DNA of 5,279 nucleotides from the NCBI GenBank assembly GCA_902767145.1, contig CACXGG010000017.1, forward strand, positions 1 to 5,279, read 5' to 3'. The notes below the pieces were generated by a model that saw only the letters and a list, made by a program, of their open reading frames with translations, was not told the origin of the DNA and did no database searches. Positions 1-5,008 of the stretch are shown here, piece after piece; position 1 is the first letter of the stretch, and every line of letters begins with the position of its first letter. Position numbers and translations under genes: made by a program. The stretch is from Oscillospiraceae bacterium. GTDB lineage: Bacteria > Bacillota > Clostridia > Saccharofermentanales > Saccharofermentanaceae.

Positions 1-603
1 ATGGATGAGAGGATCAGGAGCGTTGTTGTAATGGGAATAGGTGAGCCCTTTGATAACTACGACAATCTCATCTCTTTCCTGAAGCTCATAAATGATCCGG
101 ATGGTCCTAATCTCGGTGCGCGCCATGTGACTGTTTCCACCTGCGGCCTTATCCCCAAGATAGAGGAATTTACGAAGCTCAAGCTCCAGGTGAACCTGGC
201 CATATCGCTTCACGCTCCTAATGACGAGCTCCGCCGTGAGCTCATGCCCGTACCTGCCCATTATCCGGTAATGGACCTTATCGATGCCTGCAGGAAGTAT
301 GTTAAGGAGACGGGAAGAAGGATAACCTTCGAGTATTCGCTTTTCGATGAGGTAAATGATACCATCGCCTGCGCAAGGCAGCTGGCGACCCTTCTCAAGG
401 GCCTTAACTGCCATATCAATCTCATAGCAGCAAATGAATTCCCCGGAAGCCCTTACAAGAGGTGCAGGAAGGGAAGGATAGATGTCTTCAGGAAGGAACT
501 TGAAAGGCTGGGCCTTAATGCGACCCTTAGAAGAGAGATGGGAACTGACATTATGGCAGCCTGCGGACAGCTTAGAAGAGGGATAGAGGAGAAAGAGAAA
601 TGA
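1..603 (+). CDS. rlmN: Dual-specificity 23S rRNA/tRNA adenine-C2 methyltransferase RlmN, 3' part (5' end outside window)
   Basis: Radical-SAM enzyme of the RlmN/Cfr family, which in characterised members methylates C2 of A2503 in 23S rRNA and A37 of some tRNAs. Only the last 200 residues are present; the family is about 345-385 residues. The ATG at base 1 is an internal Met, because the sequence just after it (VVVMGIGEPFDNYDN) is the mid-protein SAM-binding GxGEP segment. The N-terminal domain, the radical-SAM CxxxCxxC cluster and the first catalytic region are therefore upstream. Visible family blocks are GARHVTVSTCG (residues 39-49), NLAISLHAPN (65-74), GRRITFEYSLF (105-115) and GTDIMAACGQL (181-191). 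Cys188 in the last block matches the methyl-carrying Cys355 of the E. coli enzyme, so the C-terminal catalytic end looks intact. The TGA overlaps the prpC start by 4 nt. Adjacency to prpC-pknB is the usual Firmicutes order. Identification is very secure. Confidence 0.97.
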   Translation: MDERIRSVVVMGIGEPFDNYDNLISFLKLINDPDGPNLGARHVTVSTCGLIPKIEEFTKLKLQVNLAISLHAPNDELRRELMPVPAHYPVMDLIDACRKYVKETGRRITFEYSLFDEVNDTIACARQLATLLKGLNCHINLIAANEFPGSPYKRCRKGRIDVFRKELERLGLNATLRREMGTDIMAACGQLRRGIEEKEK

Positions 604-1328
604 TCTGCAAGGGAAGAAGCGAGACGGGAAGTATACGTCAGGATAATGAGGACAGTTTCGCCTTTAAGAGCATTGGCGGAGCGCTCCTCATGGTATTAGC
701 CGACGGCATCGGAGGCATAAGGGGCGGAGAAGTCGCCAGCATGACGGCTGTCGACGCCATCATGAATAATTTTCCCTCCGACATCGAGGGCTATGGCGAG
801 GAGGAGATCAGATCTCTTTTCGAGAAGCTCTTTGACAGGGCGAACAGGGATATCCTCATAAAGTCTTATTCTGACAGCGATCTTGCAGGGATGGGGACGA
901 CTCTTACGGTGTCCCTCGTCCTTGAAAAGAAGGTCTATATAGCTCATATCGGTGATACGAGAGCCTATCTTATCCACGGTTCCTCCATCATCAGGCTCAC
1001 CGAGGACCATACGGCCAGCGACGTTTCTGTAGCCGGCAGGAACTGTCTTACCAGGTCCCTGGGCGAAAATGAGTTTATAAAACCCGACTTTTATGTATAT
1101 AATATAATTTATGGCGATATGGTCCTGCTCTCCTCCGACGGGCTTCACGGATATCTGTCAGACAATGAGATCCTGAAGTGCCTGAAGATGAGAAATGACA
1201 TCGACGCCTGCCTGGGCAGGCTCATCGATGAGGCATATAAGGCGGGATCCAACGACAATGTCACGGCACTGCTTTCGTATATCAGACCTGATACGGAAGA
1301 TGTGGATAAAGGAGAAAATATAGGATGA
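600..1328 (+). CDS. prpC: PP2C-family Ser/Thr protein phosphatase (PrpC/Stp), partner of PknB
   Basis: Metal-dependent (Mn/Mg) cytoplasmic phosphatase, 242 residues, that should dephosphorylate PknB and its substrates. The PPM/PP2C metal ligands are all visible: Asp18 in RQDNEDS (13-19), Asp35-Gly36 in ADGIGG (34-39), Asp119 in GDTR (118-121), Asp180 in SSDG (178-181) and Asp219 in NDN (218-220). Other family blocks are GMGTTL (97-102) and RNCLTRSLG (147-155). No signal peptide or membrane segment is seen. The start is supported by AGAGGAG at 585-591, 8 nt before the ATG, and by the 4-nt overlap with rlmN. The 3' end overlaps pknB by 4 nt, so phosphatase and kinase are translationally coupled. 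One oddity: the stretch between TEDHT (134-138) and RN (147-148) is about 13 residues shorter than in B. subtilis PrpC as I recall it, which is where the mobile flap sits. The catalytic core seems complete, so I expect activity. Confidence 0.95.
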   Translation: MICKGRSETGSIRQDNEDSFAFKSIGGALLMVLADGIGGIRGGEVASMTAVDAIMNNFPSDIEGYGEEEIRSLFEKLFDRANRDILIKSYSDSDLAGMGTTLTVSLVLEKKVYIAHIGDTRAYLIHGSSIIRLTEDHTASDVSVAGRNCLTRSLGENEFIKPDFYVYNIIYGDMVLLSSDGLHGYLSDNEILKCLKMRNDIDACLGRLIDEAYKAGSNDNVTALLSYIRPDTEDVDKGENIG

Positions 1329-3436
1329 ACGTACAAGGCCCTGAAGGCATGATATTTGCCGGGAAGTACAAGATAAACAGACTTATCGGCAGAGGCGGAA
1401 TGGCTAATGTGTATCTTGCTGTTGATACAGTGACCGGCATCAAGGTCGCCATCAAGATCTTAAAGCCCGAGTTTTCCGCAGACGAGGAATTCATCAGAAG
1501 GTTCGATACAGAGGCGAGGGCTGTTTCCTCACTGAATCACGCAAATATAGTTAAAGTCTTCGGTGTAGGCCATGAAGGCAATTTCAGGTATATCGTCCAG
1601 GAATATGTTGAGGGCATCACTGTTAAGGAACTCATCAACCAGAACGGACACCTTGACTGGAGAGTCGCAGTCCCCATCGTCATCCAGGTGGGTATGGCTC
1701 TGGAATATGCCCACAATAACGGCATCGTCCACAGGGACATCAAGCCCCAGAATATCCTTATCTCCAGGGACCGTATCGCAAAGATCACGGACTTTGGTAT
1801 CGCAAGAGCCTCCACAGGCAATACTGTTACCATGACATCAGGCGGAGCCATGGGTTCCGTACATTATTTCTCACCTGAGCAGGCCAGGGGCGGAAACGTG
1901 GGACCTTCCTCCGATATCTACTCCATCGGCGTAATGCTCTATGAGATGATCACGGGAAGAGTACCCTTCGACGGAGACTCCAACGTATCCATCGCAGTCA
2001 AGCATCTGCAGGAGAAGCCCCCGGTGGCTTCCGCATATGTTCCCGGTATCCCTTCGGGTCTCGACAACATCATCATCAAGTGTATGCAGAAGACTCCCGA
2101 GAAGAGATATCTGTCCATGAGACAGATGGTCACCGAGCTGGATGCCCTCATGGTGGATCCTGACGGTATCTACGGTGTCATCACAAATGAGATCCCTTCA
2201 CAGGTGGATGAGAAGCCCAATGTATCCTTCAGGCAGGATCCCAGCTACGACAAGATCGATGAGCTGGAGAAGTCCGCTGAGGCCAGGAGAAGATCGAGAC
2301 TGCGTGATAACGTGCTCTTCGTTCTCATCGTGGTATGTATCGTGGGAGTGCTCATAGGACTCGGCGTCCTTGTGGTATCGGCACTGTCCAATGCCACCAA
2401 TATACAGAAGAATACGGACTACATGGTCAGGAACTATGTGGGCCTTACATATGAAGAAGTCAAGGATGAACTGGACAAGAACGGTATCAGCTATGAGCCA
2501 GTCTATGAGGCTACTGATGATTATGAGCCCGGTATCGTAATGGAGCAGAGCATCGCAGAAGGCGTTGTCATCGCTTCCGGAAGTAATGTCCACAAGATCG
2601 TCCTTACAGTATCTTCAAAGATCGACTATATCATCCTTGATGATTACAGTGGTGTGGATTATCATGACGCATTCACCATACTTCAGAACCTGGGACTTAA
2701 CGTAAGCCTTCTTGCCGAGAGCAACGAGGAGCTGGACGCTGATATCGTCATCAGGACAGAGCCTGAAGCCGGAAGCCAGGTGCCTCCGGGAGGAAGCGTC
2801 ACCCTTATCTATGCAAAGGAGCCTTCAAGCTCTGAAGTTCCCAACCTCTCCGGTATGACCCTGGATGAGGCAAGAGAGGAGCTGGAAGAGATCGGCCTTA
2901 ATATCGACCATATCGAAGGCGCTTCAGATATCCTTTCACTTCCCGAGAGCCAGCAGTATGTCATCATGACAGACCCTGTAGCCGGAGTCACACTTCCCAG
3001 AAGATCCGGTATCTGGGTATATGTCGGCACCATGGAGGATGTTGAGAGAGGCGGTACGCCTACACCTACACCCCAGACCATCGAAGTCGAGATCGATATC
3101 GAAAGCGGAAGCGGAGACGTTGACGGTGAGGGCGACTATGAGATCGGCGAGAGAGTAACACTTACAGCTTATCCCGCTGACGGATATGATTTCGATCACT
3201 GGGAGGATCCCTTCGGAAACTCCGTCTCCATCGGCGAGGAATATACATTTATCGTCTATAACCCTGATCCCACTGCGGATCCCGATGACGATATAGTCCT
3301 TACATATACGGCATACTTCAAGGAGGAGCCGACACCGACTCCTACACCAGAACCTACGGACACGCCGACTCCTACACCGGAGCCGCCGCCTCCTGAACCG
3401 CAGGAGCCTCAGCCCGGTGAAGGAGAACCGGGATAA
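1325..3436 (+). CDS. pknB: PASTA-domain transmembrane Ser/Thr protein kinase (PknB/PrkC) with C-terminal InlB-repeat-like extension
   Basis: Hanks-type kinase, 703 residues, expected to sense muropeptides or lipid II outside the cell and phosphorylate cytoplasmic targets. Domain order: kinase about 13-275, with Gly-rich loop GRGGMANVY (22-30), Lys44 in VAIK, alpha-C Glu63, catalytic HRDIKPQN (136-143, Asp138), DFG (156-158), and an activation loop with Thr164/167/169/171 before GSVHYFSPEQARGG (177-190). Then a basic juxtamembrane segment ending RRRSRLRDN (321-329), one membrane helix about 330-353, and three PASTA repeats about 365-431, 435-498 and 502-567. A TPTPTP linker (578-583) leads to an InlB-B-repeat-like domain (about 586-666) and a Thr/Pro/Glu tail (668-703). 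The kinase, helix and PASTA layout is standard; the last part is not. The start at 1325 has GGAG at 1311-1314 and a 4-nt overlap with prpC; the next ATG (1349) is less well placed. Isoleucine is coded almost only by ATC, unlike the neighbours. Confidence 0.97.
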   Translation: MNVQGPEGMIFAGKYKINRLIGRGGMANVYLAVDTVTGIKVAIKILKPEFSADEEFIRRFDTEARAVSSLNHANIVKVFGVGHEGNFRYIVQEYVEGITVKELINQNGHLDWRVAVPIVIQVGMALEYAHNNGIVHRDIKPQNILISRDRIAKITDFGIARASTGNTVTMTSGGAMGSVHYFSPEQARGGNVGPSSDIYSIGVMLYEMITGRVPFDGDSNVSIAVKHLQEKPPVASAYVPGIPSGLDNIIIKCMQKTPEKRYLSMRQMVTELDALMVDPDGIYGVITNEIPSQVDEKPNVSFRQDPSYDKIDELEKSAEARRRSRLRDNVLFVLIVVCIVGVLIGLGVLVVSALSNATNIQKNTDYMVRNYVGLTYEEVKDELDKNGISYEPVYEATDDYEPGIVMEQSIAEGVVIASGSNVHKIVLTVSSKIDYIILDDYSGVDYHDAFTILQNLGLNVSLLAESNEELDADIVIRTEPEAGSQVPPGGSVTLIYAKEPSSSEVPNLSGMTLDEAREELEEIGLNIDHIEGASDILSLPESQQYVIMTDPVAGVTLPRRSGIWVYVGTMEDVERGGTPTPTPQTIEVEIDIESGSGDVDGEGDYEIGERVTLTAYPADGYDFDHWEDPFGNSVSIGEEYTFIVYNPDPTADPDDDIVLTYTAYFKEEPTPTPTPEPTDTPTPTPEPPPPEPQEPQPGEGEPG
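2309..2383 (+). other. Single membrane-spanning segment of PknB
   Basis: Residues 329-353 of PknB form one uninterrupted run of Val, Leu, Ile and Gly with no charged residue. They directly follow a cluster of Arg residues (RRRSRLR, 321-327). By the positive-inside rule the kinase domain faces the cytoplasm and the PASTA repeats and tail lie outside the membrane. Confidence 0.93.
2417..3025 (+). other. Three consecutive PASTA repeats of PknB (extracellular sensor)
   Basis: Encodes residues 365-567. Each repeat shows the PASTA pattern: a short strand with a V/L-x-G-hydroxyl/acidic start (YVGLTYEEV, YSGVDYHDA, LSGMTLDEA), a helix ending in LxxxGL/I, then an ExxxGxxVxxGSxV-type strand pair (EQSIAEGVVIASGS, EPEAGSQVPPGG, DPVAGVTLPRRSG). 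Three is a common number for Firmicutes PrkC-type kinases. Ligand specificity cannot be read from the sequence. Confidence 0.9.
3074..3325 (+). other. InlB-B-repeat-like beta domain at the extracellular C-terminus of PknB
   Basis: Encodes residues 584-667. The signature is that of the divergent InlB B-repeat family (beta-grasp-like modules of surface proteins): GEGDYEIGERVTLTAYPADG (601-620), then GYDFDHW (620-626), then YTFIV (640-644) and a closing TYTAYFKE strand (660-667). The order 'G-x-Y-x-x-G-x-x-VTLTA-x-P-x-x-GY-x-F-x-x-W ... Y-x-F-x-V ... TA-x-F' matches that family as I know it. It lies between a TPTPTP linker and a Pro-rich tail, as exported modules often do. An acidic insertion (about 646-656) interrupts the last hairpin. 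The assignment is by pattern recognition, with no profile search. Confidence 0.75.
3331..3384 (+). repeat. Imperfect 24-nt direct repeat, 30-nt period, in the Pro-rich tail of pknB
   Basis: Bases 3331-3354 and 3361-3384 match at 20 of 24 positions, with a 14-base identical core (CCGACTCCTACACC at 3335-3348 and 3365-3378). Both encode a TPTPTPEP-like peptide. This looks like local tandem duplication of a linker unit, a site where copy number could vary between strains. Confidence 0.8.
3413..3432 (+). promoter_or_regulatory. rsgA ribosome binding site held in a hairpin loop
   Basis: The sequence AAGGAGA (3420-3426) is the best Shine-Dalgarno for the GTG at 3438, although the 12-nt gap after GGAG (3422-3425) is long. 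It sits in an 8-nt loop (3419-3426) flanked by a perfect 6-bp inverted repeat, CCCGGT at 3413-3418 and ACCGGG at 3427-3432. The stem ends just before the pknB stop codon (3434-3436). A ribosome finishing pknB would melt it, which suggests translational coupling. The inverted repeat is seen directly; its function is inferred. Confidence 0.5.
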
Positions 3437-3437
3437 C

Positions 3438-4337
3438 GTGACTGAAGAAGGCATCATAACCAGAGGCGTCGGAGGCACATATAAGGTCAGGGTCAAGGGC
3501 GAAGACCGCCTGTGCCAGATAAGGGGAGGGATAAGGCATAAGAAGCTGACTCCCGCAGTAGGTGACCGTGTCAGGATAGCTCCCTCGGGAGATCCGGATG
3601 TGCCCTATGTCCTTGAGAAGATAAAGACCAGGAAGAATTCCCTGGTCAGACCGCCCCTTGCCAATGTGGATAATCTGGTGCTGGTCTGTGCCGTAAAGGA
3701 TCCGGAGCCTGACTTAAAGCTCCTGGATAAGATGCTCATCATATGCGCCAAGCTCTCCATCAGGCCCTTCGTGATCTTCACCAAGGCGGATCTCGATCCG
3801 GAAAAGGCGGAGGAGCTTTGCGGGATATATAAGAATGCCGGTATTGACTGTATTATCTCTTCACCCGATAATATGGTCTGTAAAGATCAGATCCTGGATC
3901 TGACATCTGACGGACTTACAGGTCTTGCAGGCCCGTCGGGAGCCGGAAAGAGCACTATCTGCAACCATCTTCTGGAAGATGAAGCCATGGCTGTAGGTGA
4001 TATAAGCGAAAGGCTCAAGAGAGGAAAGCATACCACAAGGCATGTGGAGCTCTTCCCCTTCGGAGAAGGTTACCTCACCGATACTCCGGGATTTACGTCC
4101 CTGGACCTTTTCGAGCTGGGTGTGACTTACGAGGAAGTTGCCGGGGGTTACCCCGAGATAATAAGAGCATCTGAAGGATGCAGGTTCTCTGACTGCAGGC
4201 ATATTGCAGAAAGGGACTGCGCAGTACTTTCAGGGATACCGGATGAGATAGATCCGGGAAGATATGACAGATATAAGGAGTTCTACGAATTCCTTTACAG
4301 TCAGAGGAATAATTATACCGGAGGAGTTCGTAAATGA
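3438..4337 (+). CDS. rsgA: Small-subunit ribosome biogenesis GTPase RsgA (CpgA/YloQ)
   Basis: Circularly permuted GTPase that acts late in 30S subunit maturation and is cytoplasmic. From the GTG at 3438 it has 299 residues, normal for the family. Order: N-terminal OB-fold (GVGGTYKV at 10-17, PAVGDRV at 38-44), then the permuted GTPase motifs G4 TKAD (115-118), G1 P-loop GPSGAGKST (165-173), G2 region HTTRHVELF (208-216) and G3 DTPGF (225-229), then the C-terminal zinc site C-x4-C-x-H-x5-C (Cys258, Cys263, His265, Cys271). An in-frame GTG at 3417 would add seven residues (MKENRDN) and overlap pknB by 20 nt, with AGGAG at 3402-3406. I prefer 3438 because the family usually begins about this far before the OB-fold and because AAGGAGA at 3420-3426 precedes it. 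In B. subtilis the PrkC kinase phosphorylates the orthologue CpgA, so the neighbour is a likely regulator. The stop overlaps rpe. Confidence 0.95.
   Translation: MTEEGIITRGVGGTYKVRVKGEDRLCQIRGGIRHKKLTPAVGDRVRIAPSGDPDVPYVLEKIKTRKNSLVRPPLANVDNLVLVCAVKDPEPDLKLLDKMLIICAKLSIRPFVIFTKADLDPEKAEELCGIYKNAGIDCIISSPDNMVCKDQILDLTSDGLTGLAGPSGAGKSTICNHLLEDEAMAVGDISERLKRGKHTTRHVELFPFGEGYLTDTPGFTSLDLFELGVTYEEVAGGYPEIIRASEGCRFSDCRHIAERDCAVLSGIPDEIDPGRYDRYKEFYEFLYSQRNNYTGGVRK
4320..4326 (+). promoter_or_regulatory. Strong Shine-Dalgarno sequence for rpe
   Basis: GGAGGAG lies 7 nt before the ATG at 4334, inside the last codons of rsgA. It is the best-matched and best-spaced ribosome binding site in the window. 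It suggests that rpe can be initiated independently, in addition to coupling through the 4-nt ATGA overlap. Confidence 0.8.
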
Positions 4338-5008
4338 ACCAGATCGAGATAGCGCCTTCAATATTATCCGCAGATTTCGGATATCTGATGCGTGATATAG
4401 AGAGCATCAGTTCGGAGTGCAGATATCTCCACCTGGATGTAATGGACGGACATTATGTCCCCAATATCTCCATAGGACTTCCGGTCATCGCCTCCATCAG
4501 GAAGCACAGTGATCTTATATTCGATACCCATCTCATGATGACTGAACCCGAGAAGTATATCGAGGATTTCGTTAAGGCCGGATCTGACCGCATCACTTTC
4601 CATGTGGAGTGTTCCGATGATCCCCACGGCCTCATAAAGAAGATCAGGGATCTTGGACTTGCAGCAGGTGTTGCCATCCATCCTGATACTCCCATCGAGA
4701 AGATCTACCCCTTCCTTGAAAAGGGAGCCTGCGATCAGATCCTCATCATGTCCGTAAGGCCCGGCTTCGGAGGCCAGAGCTACCTGGATGGTTCCACCCA
4801 GAGGATATCCCATGTCAGGGAGATCCTGGACAGTAACGGATCTGAGGCTGTCATCTCCGTAGACGGAGGCATCAATGTCAGGACTATATGTGATGCTGCA
4901 GCTGCAGGAGCAAGGCTCATCGTTGCAGGCAGCACAGTCTTTAAGAAAGATGACAAGGCCCAGGCCGTAAGAGACCTTAAGAGAATAGCAGAAGAATCCA
5001 TTAAATGA
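4334..5008 (+). CDS. rpe: Ribulose-phosphate 3-epimerase
   Basis: Interconverts D-ribulose 5-phosphate and D-xylulose 5-phosphate in the pentose phosphate pathway; cytoplasmic (beta/alpha)8-barrel enzyme. At 224 residues it has the normal full length. Family blocks in order: IAPSILSADF (6-15), HLDVMDGHYVPN (33-44), DTHLMM (64-69), AGVAIHPDTP (111-120), MSVRPGFGGQ (139-148), VDGGIN (176-181) and AGSTVF (198-203). The four metal and acid/base residues expected from the human and bacterial enzymes are present: His33, Asp35, His66 and Asp177. The phosphate-binding Gly/Ser loops are also in place. The start is fixed by GGAGGAG at 4320-4326 and the 4-nt overlap with rsgA; the 3' end overlaps thiN by 4 nt. 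Its product xylulose 5-phosphate is used by the TPP-dependent transketolase, which ties it loosely to the downstream thiN. Nothing unusual is seen. Confidence 0.97.
   Translation: MNQIEIAPSILSADFGYLMRDIESISSECRYLHLDVMDGHYVPNISIGLPVIASIRKHSDLIFDTHLMMTEPEKYIEDFVKAGSDRITFHVECSDDPHGLIKKIRDLGLAAGVAIHPDTPIEKIYPFLEKGACDQILIMSVRPGFGGQSYLDGSTQRISHVREILDSNGSEAVISVDGGINVRTICDAAAAGARLIVAGSTVFKKDDKAQAVRDLKRIAEESIK

Larger units (their letters stand above)
3326..3433 (+). other. Thr/Pro/Glu-rich C-terminal tail of PknB
   Basis: Residues 668-703 are almost entirely Pro, Thr, Glu, Gln, Gly and Asp (TPTPTPEPTDTPTPTPEP, then a PPPPEPQEPQP run). This is a low-complexity, acidic, extended segment of the kind found next to or within the cell wall. 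It has no LPxTG motif and no hydrophobic end, so it is not a sortase anchor. It ends in a GEGEPG codon run that also carries the rsgA ribosome binding site. Confidence 0.85.

Noticed and set aside
1..3. ATG at the first base as a true start of rlmN
   Set aside because: The SAM-binding GxGEP segment follows within 12 residues, whereas it lies in the middle of RlmN proteins. The N-terminal domain and iron-sulfur cysteines must be upstream of the window.
832..837. TTGACA in prpC as a -35 promoter element
   Set aside because: No acceptable -10 box lies 16-18 bases downstream (CTCATA or similar), and the bases code for a normal Phe-Asp-Arg stretch.
696..1148. Minus-strand open frame of 150 codons opposite prpC
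   Set aside because: It is fully antisense to the PP2C gene, whose catalytic motifs are all intact, and its translation shows no recognisable domain.
3326..3436. Sortase cell-wall anchor at the PknB C-terminus
   Set aside because: There is no LPxTG-like motif, hydrophobic helix or basic tail after the Pro-rich segment, and the protein is already anchored by its internal membrane helix.
2936..3496. Long minus-strand open frame of 186 codons opposite the end of pknB
   Set aside because: It lies antisense to a gene with clear domains, reads as Arg/Cys-rich low-complexity sequence opposite the Pro/Thr repeats, has no recognisable motif and spans the pknB/rsgA junction. It is a shadow of codon bias.
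4364..4813. Minus-strand open frame of 149 codons opposite rpe
   Set aside because: It is antisense to the highly conserved rpe barrel, and its translation shows no recognisable domain.
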